Shown here: one piece after another, positions 1 to 11,100 of the stretch
Position numbering within the stretch: position 1 is the stretch's first letter
How the letters are laid out: every line of letters begins with the position of its first letter
Assembly: GCF_032118995.1 (NCBI RefSeq)
Contig: NC_092648.1
Location: 23,526,059-23,590,058, forward strand
Direction of reading: 5' to 3'
Origin: Asterias amurensis
Lineage: Eukaryota; Echinodermata; Asteroidea; Forcipulatida; Asteriidae
Length of the DNA: 64,000 nucleotides
Position numbers and translations under genes: made by a program
Notes under the pieces: generated by a model
The model's input: only the letters and a program-made list of their open reading frames with translations
What the model was told of the DNA's origin: nothing
The model's database searches: none

Positions 1-3000
1 ACATATTTGTGTATGAATTATACAAGGATCTACTACTAGGTCCCTTCTTCAATAATGGTTTCTTCCACCTTGGTGTAGACTTCTTGACCATGTCGACTAG
101 GCTGACCACGTTACCTTTCCTTGTTCTAAAGTACATCATAACTATGGGGTACATGATGGCACTTTCAATTATCTGGAAGAAGCTGTACCAACCTAAGATA
201 AGTCAACAAGAAGGAAAAGATTACAGTTATTTGATAGTCAGAATAAGATTTTTGGTTGCATTCTCCCCAAAATTACTCCCAACATGATGCAATGAATGAT
301 GTCAGGTAAATTAGTCAAAACAAGAACCATGGGCTGTGCGCTGACATTCTTGAACAAAATGGCACCGTGAGATTGTACACCCCTGGGAACAAGGGTACTT
401 CTGATTATTTTATTTACCTGTTAAATAAAGAAAACAATGGCGGAGGGAAAGATTTCTGTATCAATCTATTAACAATGATGTGAACATGATACACAAAAAT
501 TGAACTCACAATTTGCCCTATTTGCACTGTCACACAACGAGACACAAGGCATAACGCCATTGGTCGTCAAGAGGCCAATGGTGACCATTTGAACGTCACT
601 GATGAGAAAACCGACAAATAGAATCAGGCACTTGGTGCTGAGGTAGAAACCTTTAAGCAGTGGCTTGGCGGCATTATGGACCATGTAAAGAGCTGCTGTG
701 AATATACCACCAGAGGCCAGTACCAACGAGTAGATTATAATGGAACCATTTGCAGTTGTCATCTGAATGAAGAAAAATTATTAAAGTTATGTTTTAATAA
801 TTCAGGTTCATTTTCTTGTTTTGATTAGGAAGGAATTGTTGCATTAAAGGCACTGGACATGTTTGGTAATTACTCAAAATGTATATATTAGCATAAAAAC
901 TTACTTGGTAACAAGCGACGGATAACTGTTGATTATGGTATAAAATATAGGAAAGACTCCCTCTAAAGTAAAATAGTTTTTGAGCAAGAGGTAATTTCTT
1001 ACTAAAAAATTTGAATCTTAGAAAGACTTCAGGCCTAAAGACTTTCTCAGTCATCTGGAAGTACACGCATGTGCTGTGTTTTTTTGTCCTTATTTTGAGC
1101 CAAAATTACAGATTTGCTATTCTATGCATACCGGTATAGTGGGATAAAAAAAATTGTTATGGTCATTCATTTTGTAGTATTTACCAATCTATGGCCCTAC
1201 CTTTCTCAAAATGTGGACAAAAGATAAGTTTCTGACCTCACAAATATAACTTAGGTCATACCTGGCTTGGACTGTATGTTCCATTAACAAACAAAACATT
1301 CTCAATAAACATGAGTAGTGCTCTGATCATGGCAAACTGGATGACACAACCCCGCAGACGTAAAATAGCCCATCTATACACAGAAAACAAACAAATTGTC
1401 ATGAGTAGTGCTCTGATCATGGCAAACTGGATGACACAACCCCGCAGACGTAAAATAGCCCGTCTATAATCAGAAAACAAACAAATCGTCATTGGCTACC
1501 TTGTATATTTCTTAATGAATTAACCAACAATGAATAAGTGAATAAATAAATAAATAAATAATTATTAAGGGTAAGGGCGAGTTTAATTTGTGTTGATCTT
1601 ATGCATAGACATCATCAAGCTGTCATCTTAGAGGTAAAATGATGATGATGAAACAATGGAAATTAATAGATTTGTAAGCATGGCCACCACGATTGGCCAA
1701 TGAACAGCCTCTTTTTTAACCTCTAGGTGAGAGCGCCCAACTTAAACATGTTAAATGACATCAGACCAGTTACACAAATGGACTTGGATTGGATCTAACT
1801 TTTTCTTTCCTAATTAACACTCACTCTGTCAACTTGATGGTTGGTTTTTTACAACAGAAAACGGACACTTGTGTATCAGCAATTTTGTGAATAGCTTGCT
1901 CATATCCACCGAAGTAGAAGACAATGAGTCCCATGAAGAAGTAGATACCTAGTGCGTAGTAGCTGCCAAGAGAAAAAAACAAACAGTTTTAAGAAAACCT
2001 CCTTTTGATGGCATCATTATTAATATTATTTGTTCTGCCATTTCTCAAAAACCAAACATTTAATATAGGCCTACAACTACTCTGTTAAGGGGGTGGCCCA
2101 TATCAAGTTGGCCAGGATTAACAAAAGTGTACTACACTGTGACTACAAATTCTGTTAATCTAAATATGAAAATGGGAACATTCAAAGGAAAAAATATACA
2201 TTAACAAATCATTAAATCGATATGAAAATATGCAAAGACATTTAAATAAGAAAACAAAATTAAAAGCTTGGTAAATATAAACAATTAAGAAGTGTATATA
2301 GGTAAATAATTTTAGATTAGAAGTGTATAGGTTAAAAAATAAACAAACAATTAAGTAATTTTCAGCAAGACAGTATGGCAAGGAGAGAGAAAATCAATCA
2401 ATATTAAACAACTATAAGAAAGGAGAAAAATAAACAAAGAAACAAATCAATAAATATGCATGCAAGTAAGCAAAGCCATAAATAAACATGCACATGATGT
2501 CAGCAAAAACAGGAATAAGTGTAAATTACATCAAGTATTTTATTGTTCACTCTATAAAAATAATTATACCAACTCCCATGCTAAAATTTATTTTCAGTTA
2601 ACCATATTTTTTAAAGATGCAATCTGAAGGGACACATTTTATAGAGCAGTTTATGCAGAAAATAGAGCTTAACAATTTCCTGCAAAGCAAAGATAAGCAG
2701 GATAATAGTTAGAGATGGTGCACATTAAATAGGTTTTTAGGCTGGTATAACCTTATTCCAGAAAACACAACTTTGTTGTGCTGATCTGATTTTTACCTCT
2801 ATGAAGTTTGGCCCTAGCGAGGTCAATACATTTTTTTTGCTCATAAGATATGTCAGAGGTAAACATTATTTTCTTGTACCTACCAGGTTGCAGTGAGATT
2901 ACAGAAGACTGCTGATCTTGGGAAGTAGAGGGACAAAAGCGAAGTTAACGCAAAAAGCTGCAAACAATAAATAAATATAAAATAATAAACAAATAAATTT

Positions 3001-5190
3001 GTCATTTTCGATCAATCAGACAATTTATATTATGCCAGTCAAGCACTTGTTGCATTAAAGGCAGTGGACACTATTGGTAATTACTCAAAATTATTATTAG
3101 CATTTAATACCTTTCTTGATATTACCTTTCTTAATACCTTTCATGGAAGTGTCATGGCTGAGCGGTTAAGAGCACCGAATTCAAACTCTGGTGTTTATGA
3201 TCAGCAGAGTGTGGGTTCGAATCCCCAGCCGTGACACTGTGTCCTTGAGCAAGACACTTAACCATTGCTTCGTACTTCAGATGGGACGTAAAGCCGTTGG
3301 CCCCATGTGTTCCTGGTTGTGGCTGCTTAATGCGCCGTAGCACCCTGTAAACCCTTATGAGGTGCTAAATAATTGGGTCTCAGAATCCATCACTGCAGCA
3401 ACCTATCTTTCAGAAAGTTTGTATATACTCAGTGCCTTGAGTACCATGTTTGGTAGATACGTGCGCTATATAAGACTTCGATATTATTATTATTATTATT
3501 ACGAGTAATGGGGAGAGGTTGCTGGTATAAAACATTGTGAGAAACGGCTCCCTCTGAAGTAACGTACATGTAGTTTTCAAGAAAAAAGTAATTTTCCATG
3601 AATTATATTTTGAGACCTCAGATTTAGATTTTGAGGTCTCGAAATCAAGCATCTGAAAGCCCACAACTTAGTGTGACAAGGGCGTTTTTCTTTCATTATC
3701 TCGCAACTTCGACGACCAATTGGGCCCAAATTTTCACAGGCTTGTTATTTTATGCATATGTTGAGATACACCAAGTGAGAAGACTGGTCGTTGACAATTA
3801 CCAATAGTGTCCAGTGTCTTTAAAGAATTTGTTATGCTAACAATTATTTTGAGCGATTACCAATAGTGTTCACTTTATTGTTTAAAGTTCTCAGTATTCC
3901 ACATCCTTGGAGCAGAGGGGATGACTTTTATGGGGGTTTTTCTTTTGAGAGAGAATTTTGCCTATAAATCACTATCTCCAATGAACAAAAAAACAATGTA
4001 TTTGACCCTACAATCTTCATTCCCAGTAAATCTAAATATTAAAGAATAAACAAGACACTTACGGGATATATTCCAAGAATCCATAAGATCCGGATCATTC
4101 TGTCTTTATTCGGTATCTTCTGGACAACAAAGTTCACATTCTCGACAAACGCAAATACGAGAAGCATCGTAATAAATGTAAGAATCCAGAAAGCACTGGT
4201 CATTGTGGTATCCTCAAATATATCTGGCAGAAAAAGAAGAAAAAAATATTAACAATTCAAATCATTTGTAAATTATTGCTACCTTCATGTATAAAAGCAT
4301 TTTACAAGTTATTACAAAACTGATGGCAGATAATGGACTTTATGTTACAGATGAGTGCGTGATATAATACACAATAATTATTTAACTTGTGGCCTATGAA
4401 TATGCTTCAAAATTTCTTGATCACAAGTGTCGTCACAATATCCGTGCAAAAACAGTAACACATTTGAGGGGGAATCGGGAGGGGGGGGGGGGGGCAGCGG
4501 CCATGCAATCTGGGGGAAAACAAGTACAGCTAAGAAAACTAGAGTAGTAAACTTTGCGAGTACATCCATGTATTAAACTCTTTGTGTGTCTATTACCAGA
4601 GCCATACAGGTTCATCTCATCAGAGCCAATACTCACTCCCAGAAGAGTTTTATGCAAGGTTGTATATCCCCAAAGTTTAATTCCAAAGATTTTCTTATGA
4701 TCAACACCATGCAATTTGAAACATCACTTCGCTGGCTTACTTAGTGCTAAAAATAAGTTAATAGTAATTTCATGTGCAGATTGAACAAAAGGGTGTCAAC
4801 TGGAAGTTGTCTCTAAATAATATAAATAAATAGAAATCCACATACAAATGTTTTTTGTTAAAAATCAATTTTACTTTGTTCTTATCAATTATTTCGGAGA
4901 CCACTCTTGACCAATAAACTCCATTTACCAGGAGCTCCACATTGTGCAAAATCAATTTTACAAAATCAAACAAACACCCGTACCGACCTTACAGTTCTGA
5001 GCTAACAAACTACAGAAAAATACAAATGCTTCACATCTAATCCAGACTGAGGAAACAGAAATACAAGCTTTAAGGATATGTATGAATTAACTTACAGTCC
5101 AAGACATCGAGCACTGAGCGATCATACGGCAGACACTCCCTTGTGTCATTCGTAGTGTTATCCATTCTTGTTGAGTATCGTCAGTTTGAC
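1..5190 (-). CDS. SLC51A: Organic solute transporter subunit alpha-like (OSTalpha), 3' end beyond the window
   Basis: Family role: multipass membrane subunit of the OSTalpha/OSTbeta heteromeric transporter of bile acids and steroid conjugates. Coding exons read on the minus strand: 5165-5096 (ATG at 5165; the exon begins at 5190 after an acceptor), 4223-4063, 2957-2884, 1962-1825, 1373-1262 (or 1463-1262), 762-510 and 192 to the window edge. All junctions are GT-AG and keep one frame, giving about 333 residues. Recognisable family blocks, compared from memory with human OSTalpha: a membrane helix followed by FVENVNFVV; the block FPRSAVFCNLTATCYYALGI; FYFGGYEQAIHKI followed by a double Cys; and a helix ending LISDVQMVTIGLL. 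Several hydrophobic segments fit the expected seven-helix topology. The C terminus after MYFRTRKGN is Lys/Ser-rich and continues past base 1. The odd feature is the duplicated acceptor in exon 5. The family call is strong; the exact ends are not certain. Confidence 0.86.
838..1065. repeat. Truncated copy of the abundant TTAAAGGCACTGGACA-type MITE (family A)
   Basis: Lies in the OSTalpha intron between exons 5 and 6. It begins with the terminal motif TTAAAGGCACTGGACA and keeps the internal TAATTACTCAAAAT, TTGGTAACAAGC and GACTTCAGGCCT blocks seen in other copies. The right end is lost. Confidence 0.6.
1311..1490 (-). repeat. 90-bp tandem duplication inside OSTalpha exon 5, duplicating the splice acceptor
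   Basis: Units 1311-1400 and 1401-1490 are nearly identical, with only a few substitutions around the acceptor. Each carries a pyrimidine-rich tract, an AG and the start of the exon. Splicing at the gene-proximal AG (exon start 1463) or the distal AG (exon start 1373) keeps the same frame. The longer form adds exactly 30 codons, repeating the helix that begins AILRLRGCVIQFAMIRALLM. Confidence 0.85.
2635..2815. repeat. Decayed foldback related to the TTTCATAGAGCTGCTTAAGC MITE (family B)
   Basis: Imperfect inverted ends (a TTTTATAGAGCAGTTTATGC-like left end and a CTCTATGAAGTTTGGCCC right end) enclose about 180 bp in an OSTalpha intron. It matches the layout of the better copy at 7143-7357. Confidence 0.4.
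3055..3823. mobile_element. Family A MITE interrupted by a SINE
   Basis: The left end TTAAAGGCAGTGGACACTAT starts at 3055 and the inverted end ATAGTGTCCAGTGTCTTTAA closes at 3823, giving matching terminal inverted repeats. A SINE with its ATT tail (3148-3501) sits inside, so the SINE inserted into the MITE. Without it the element would be about 415 bp, like the other copies. Confidence 0.75.
3148..3501 (+). mobile_element. tRNA-derived SINE with Deu-like core and ATT-repeat tail
   Basis: The head (about 3153-3236) folds like a Leu-type tRNA: pairing GTCATGG/CCGTGAC ends, an A-box-like TGGCTGAGCGG and the B-box GGTTCGAATCC. It is followed by a body with TGAGCAAGACACTTAACC and GATGGGACGTAAAGCCG, resembling the Deu domain of deuterostome SINEs. 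The tail reads GCGCTATATAAGACTTCGAT followed by ATT repeats. The tail matches a LINE-like fragment at 40598-40811. Confidence 0.78.
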
Positions 5191-5304
5191 CTGATAAAAA
5201 AACAAAGAAAAAAACCCAGAAATAATTGTTGAGTGACAGTATTCAAGTACTCTTTTAGCATGCACTGCTATTGGTTGCCTCCAAGTTGCCTCATGTGACA
5301 AGCC

Positions 5305-5689
5305 TTAAAGGCAGTGGACATTATTGGTAATTGTCAGACTAGCCTTCACAGTTGGTGTATCTCAACATATGCATAAAATAACTAATCTGTGAAAATTTGA
5401 GCTCAATCGGTCATCAAAGTTGCGAGATAATAATGAAAGAGAAAAACACCCTTGTCACACGAAGTTGTGTGCGTTTAGATGGTTGAGTTTGAGACCTCAA
5501 GTTCTAAATCTGAGGTCTCGAAATCAAATTCGTGGAAAATTACTTCTTTCTCGAAAACTATGGCACTTCAGAGGGAGCCGTTTCTCACAATGTGTTATAC
5601 CATCAACCTCTCTCCATTACTCATCACCAAGAAAGGTTTTATGCTAATAATTATTTTGAGTAATTACCAATAGGGTCAACTGCCTTTAA
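5305..5689. mobile_element. Family A MITE, about 385 bp
   Basis: Terminal inverted repeats: TTAAAGGCAGTGGACATTAT at the left and an imperfect GTCAACTGCCTTTAA end at the right. It carries the characteristic interior with GAGACCTCAAGTTCTAAATC and GGGAGCCGTTTCTCACAATG, in opposite interior orientation to the copy at 3055. Confidence 0.75.
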
Positions 5690-7142
5690 TGCTTCATCTG
5701 AATGAATGAATTAACTCAAATTTGTAGTTTACTTGTACACATCTGTGAATAGTATTATTCAATGAATGGAATGTTTTAGCAAATGTAGTACACAAGTCAT
5801 ATGTCCACTATTTCCAACGATCAACAAGAAAAATATGTAACCATTTGGTGAATGGATCCTCTTCATTGAGATTGCCTGAAACTGGTTGCCTGTAAATTGC
5901 CTCTTGTATAAACTTACGAGAAGAAACTCAAAAATTGAAATCAAGTGTGTTTATATCCCCTCTGGTTAAGCTTACTTGGTCTACAGAATTCTAGCAAACT
6001 CAAGAAAAGTTATTGATAAATTCTTATGTAGATTTTAAGCAGGCAATTTGCTTCTTATTTTTACTGCACCACACTAAAGGTAGCTTTTTAATAAGAGCAT
6101 TGCTTCAAATAGTAATTTTTCTTCAGATGCAGTAAAGTAACTGTGATTAAAAGTACATGTATAATCCAAGTATAACATAATTTTATAAACGACAGCTACC
6201 TTCAGATGCTATTTTTATCGGTTGAAAGTCCCATTCATATAATTGTAATAACATATTTTATATTTTAAGAAAACCTCAACTATCGAACTCACCGTTTGGT
6301 AACAAAGTGCTTCCAAAATTAACTCCTACACCGCTCAAAACTAAATCCTACCCAAGTCAGCTAAATATATATCCAGTGTCTACATAACAGAAACCCTTCC
6401 AAAGAACAAGCACGGCTAACAAAATGTGACCCAAAATGGGGAACTTTATTTGGAGTGACACAAACTTCTGTTTTGCGACGACTCAATAGGTGTGCAAATA
6501 AATCCAGAAAAAGAGTTTACAGTCTACACAGGGTCCAAGGGTGGCTGTAGAAACCCTAATGTCAGTTATACATGGCTTAAAATCCTAAAACAAAGTGACC
6601 TTTGGCTCTGATCATGTTTATACAGAAGATCTGTTTCCAAACATCAGCTTATGGTGAACTTGTGATAAGGATTTGTTGGATGTTAAAGGGTTTGGTTTTA
6701 ATCAGTTACCTACCTCAGAGTGATTAAACAGATTTTCTGGATGGAGAGTTGAATGTCTTAAAAAATATAAGTGATTGTTAACCATTTTTTGGTACCATTT
6801 AGGAAACTGAGATAATAACTTTAATGTTACAACAAATAACACTTGTGTAATCTTACTTGAGAGGAAAACAGCTTGCCAACCAAAAGGATAGTAAATAAAA
6901 TGGCCCGGCGCTTCTAACCTACATGTAGTAGAGTCTTTTTTGAAGGCTAAAATGAATGCATTCAAGAAAGATTCTGCTAGGCTAGAAACATCAGGTTACT
7001 TTTTTAGTAAACATATTTACACGTAATGTCTCTGCATCATGACAACCTCTTTAAAACAATACACACTGTGATCAAGTGATCAAACATAGAACTTACTTGT
7101 CTTGTCCATAATTGACATATTATGACTACATAGACCATCGGC

Positions 7143-7357
7143 CCTGTACAGGGATCAATTTCATAGAGCTGCTGAAGCAGAAACTAATTACAAAGCATTG
7201 CTTAAAATTTGACTGCTTAGCAGAAAAGAGCAGCATACCAGTGACAAATTGAACATGTGATTTGTTGTTTGGCTGGTAACCTTATTCTGGTAAGCATAAT
7301 TTGGTTGTGCTTAGCTAGTTTTTGTGCTTAAGCAGCTCTATGAAATTGGACCCTGGT
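7143..7357. mobile_element. Family B foldback MITE, about 215 bp
   Basis: The left arm contains TTTCATAGAGCTGCTGAAGC and the right arm its inverse, GCTTAAGCAGCTCTATGAAA; the whole segment can fold on itself. A related decayed copy lies at 21728-21920. Confidence 0.65.
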
Positions 7358-7697
7358 GTTGTCACTACCCGTTTAAGTGCTGTAACTGGTGGGTACTGGA
7401 TTTCCCCGACAGTGCAGAGACACAATGGTTTCCCATTCTTCTGTCATAAACAAAGTCTGATGTCAACAGCGCTAAAGTCAATAACTAGCTAGCACTTGTA
7501 CATTAATTGATCACACTCTCATGTTGACAATAGAATCCCCGTACTGTTAGTTTGTTGAGTGCATAACAAGCTTTGTGACTGTTAGTTCAATGGAGTGTGG
7601 CCATGTTATGATCTATATTTACACCATGGGGCGAGTGGTGGGGGACACACACATGGGTACTGATCCATTATACTGATCCATTTTACAGTCTAGAATC

Positions 7698-8188
7698 ACA
7701 TGACTGATTGTCCAGTCTTAGTCTTGCCGTTCCTCCCTACGGTTTGGGTTTCAAGTATTCTGACCTCAATCCAGTCCCCAGGTCTGAGAGGTCAATCCTG
7801 CTTCAGGTATCACAAGACTGGTTTTACAAAGCTCTAAGCCAATCTTAGCCTTTCTGTTTCTCCCTGTGGGTTTGAGCTTAAAGTATTCCGACCTCAATCC
7901 GGTCCCCAGGTCTTAGGGGTTGTTCCTGTTTCAGGAATCACATGACTGGTTTACAAAGCTCCAAGCCAATCTTAGCCTTCCTGTTCCTCCCTAGGGTTTG
8001 AGTTTAAAGTATTCTGACCTCAATCCAGTCCCCAGGTCTGAGAGGTCGATCCTGCTTCAGGTATCACAAGACTGGTTTACACAGCTCTAAGCCAATCTTA
8101 GCCTTGCCGTTTTCCTGCGGTTAGGGTTTAAAGTATTCTGATCTCAATTCTGTCCCCCAGGTATGAGAGGTTGCCTGCTTCAGGAATC
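7698..8188. repeat. Decayed tandem copies of the SRBD1 terminal coding segment
   Basis: Repeat starts, recognised by CAC(A/T)(A/T)GACTGGTTTAC, lie near 7698, 7811, 7939, 8065 and 8188, so the period is about 113-128 bp. Each unit resembles the last 115 or so coding bases of SRBD1 (the [12 protein letters not shown] to GLELCKPVM part), read on the minus strand. Alternate units share CACAAG versus CACATG, suggesting growth by a two-unit block. Confidence 0.8.
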
Positions 8189-11100
8189 ACATGACTGGTT
8201 TACACAGCTCTAAGCCAATCTTAGTCTTCCTCCCTGCGGTTTGGATTTGAAGTATTTTGACTTCAACCTTGTCCCCAGGTCCCAGGGGTTGTCCCTTCTT
8301 CAGGAAACTCGGTCTGATGTTGCTGTTGTGTATCAGGCCATTATTTTGAACGCCGATGTCAACAAATGCACCAAAGTGGGTCATATTAGTGACGCGGCCT
8401 GTCACCACATCCCCACGTTTGAGGTCTGAGATGGATTGAAGGTTTTTCTTGAAGAGCGGCTTGTCGTATGCTGAGGAGAAGAGTTAAACAAAGGGTCATT
8501 GTTTGCATTGGTTGGTTGAGTACTTAGCATCATCAATAATATTTTTAAAATGACATCTAAAAAGTGCTTACTTTTTTTTGCCAAAAGATTATCATGTAAA
8601 TATTTTACCACTGTTGCCAAGACAGTATACAACATTTTCTCAATGAAATGAATGCAAAGAGAATTTTGACTTCAACTAAAGATTGGAAACAGAGTGCTTC
8701 TTAAATATCTGGGCCCTTTCCCAAACCTCGGCTTGTGATTCATCAATTTTAGAACAGTGTATTTTAACGAAGCCCAGAGTTGGAGCCAGAGCTTGAGACA
8801 AAGCTCCCCGTTTGAAATAACTTGAGAAGTTAAGATGTGTATACTTATTGGACTCCATTCAGACAAAGCAAGATCTTGTGCTGACAAACCAATAGTGTGT
8901 GTATGTCTTCTTGGTCCTTTTTCTCCGAGCTGACAGGGTATTTCTAGGTCCTATAAGACCTTCTACTCTGAGCCAATGATGTGTTAGCTGGATAGAAATG
9001 AGAAAAGATTGATGTATAAATGAACTCACCCTCTCTGATATCCCGATCTACTGGTTGCTGAAGTCCGTCTATAATCAACTGCATCGTGGGTTCACCAACT
9101 TCAAATTCTTCCGCCAGACGCCTCATACCTTTATCAGAACAGAAACTTAGTATACTCAATTTAACAAGTGTGAATGATACATAGCATGGTCTTACAGGGC
9201 TTGATTTTGGAGGAAAATCCACAAGCTCAAAAGGTTTTGTTTTTACAAGACTAGAATTAAAGTGTAAAGTTTAACATTTGAACTGTTTTATATTGAACAA
9301 GCACAAAGAGAAGATTGATCTCATTTGTATTATGGGTAAGTAGTCTTCAATACTCAACAGAATTGAAAGATTTCAATCAGATTGAAAGTGAAGATTTGAA
9401 CTGCTGGAATTTTCCAGCCATGACCTCACTGGGTCGAAGCTAAAAACACTGGCCTTGGACCTGCTGTCCAGTGCTCAACGATCAAGCTGGTCATCATGAG
9501 CAGTATGTTTGACCGTAGGGTGTTTGAATGGTAAGGAGACAAACACCCGGGCCCAATTTCATAAAGCTGTTCAACAGAAAATACTGCTTATATTAGTGGC
9601 TCGGGGCAGACTTTAATTGATGTGAATTCCATGACTTACTGGTCGATTGTAGTAATCTCTTTAGTTTGGTTTTCATGAGAGGTTTTCCAATGTCGCTAGC
9701 ACTTGCTTCGGCCCTCGATAGAACCCTACACAACAACAAAAAATCAGAAAAAATAACTCATGAACTCTAGATTGAAAAAATGTCTAACGATTAAAACCAC
9801 ATCAAGATGAAATGGGGTTTGCAGGCTAGTCTAAAAGGAATCATCAATACAATAAGATTCAAAACAGAGTAAATGGCCTGATATTTTGACCCTATAAACG
9901 TCTTTTACAACCCAGGTATACTAGTGTAAAAGGAACAGTCAAGTGGAAATAGATAAATGGAGTGAGGAGAGAAGCAGAAAGCCCCTTGTTTGTTTTTTCA
10001 CACTACAGTGTTGCGTAAAACTGTTGCCTTTTAGTGCATCCTCAGAAGCAAACTGGTTAAATATAGAAGAAAGAATATAAAGCAAGACGAATTCTTAAAA
10101 GAATCTACCCTGACAAGTAGCTACACACATGGTGTTCCTGCAAACACCAAATAACTATATCTTGATACCTCACCATGCAATGCCTCAAATCACATATACA
10201 AGCATGTAGGACACCACAAAGACGATATTAAGAATAATTAACCGTTATTGTAAAGCGCATAACACATAGTAATTAAATGTGTCCCTAAATGCTCTGGAGA
10301 AAAACACAACAAAGAAAAATACAAATACAAGATGTACTGGGTAACAAACAAAAATGGATGAATTAAATGTTAAACGATAAATAAAGAATTAAGCTATTTT
10401 TTCCTAAAACATTGCAGGAAAGACAAACCCACTACAACAGAGAACTAGGCAGGAGGAAATAATGAATAAGGAGAGTGAACTGACTCAGTAGTGATGTTGT
10501 AAGATTCAGGATGGATCCACGTCATGTCTAGTGGATTCTGAATAAACTCTGTCTTCTTCTTCTTCTTAGCTTTACTCTTCCCGCTACTCGTCGCTTTCCT
10601 CTTGGATCCAGGTTTTATTGGTTCATCATCCTCTGCTACGAGGTCTACAACTGGGCTGTGGAAGACGGTAGAAACAATGGGACAGAGAAACGGTTACAAA
10701 TGTGTATCGCAAATTGAAGAAAGTATGATGCAAATAGTGTTACGCCACATACGCCTCTCTTAATATTCATGCATGACGTCTTAATTCTTACCCAAAATGA
10801 GGCTATAGGTCACGCACTGCTAAAAATGGTATTCTTGAAACAAGAAAAACATCTTATTTTCAGAAAATTATTCTTGTGTCACTCCCTAGAAAATATTTTC
10901 TAGGGAGTGACACAAGAAGATTTTCTCAAAATAAGATGTTTTTCTTGTTTCAAGAAAACCATTTTTAGCAGTGCGTCCGCCACCATTTGAAGTGGCTGGG
11001 CCATGGCCTCATTTTGAGTTAGAACTGTAACGTCACTCATGCATAAGTAATAAGAGAGGCCTATAGAGTTATCAAAGCAAACTGTATTATTGTGTATACT

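Larger units (their letters stand above)
5191..8186. other. Intergenic region between OSTalpha 5' end and SRBD1 3' end
   Basis: No convincing coding exon. It holds a family A MITE (5305-5689), a family B foldback (7143-7357) and the decayed SRBD1 tail repeats (about 7698-8186). A good splice donor on the minus strand, ACG followed by GTGAGT with the exon ending at 6293, could close a noncoding first exon of OSTalpha. This is only a suggestion. Confidence 0.5.

Noticed and set aside
3153..3236. A free-standing tRNA-Leu gene
   Set aside because: The tRNA-like part continues directly into a SINE body and tail, and its stems carry mismatches, so it is a SINE head.
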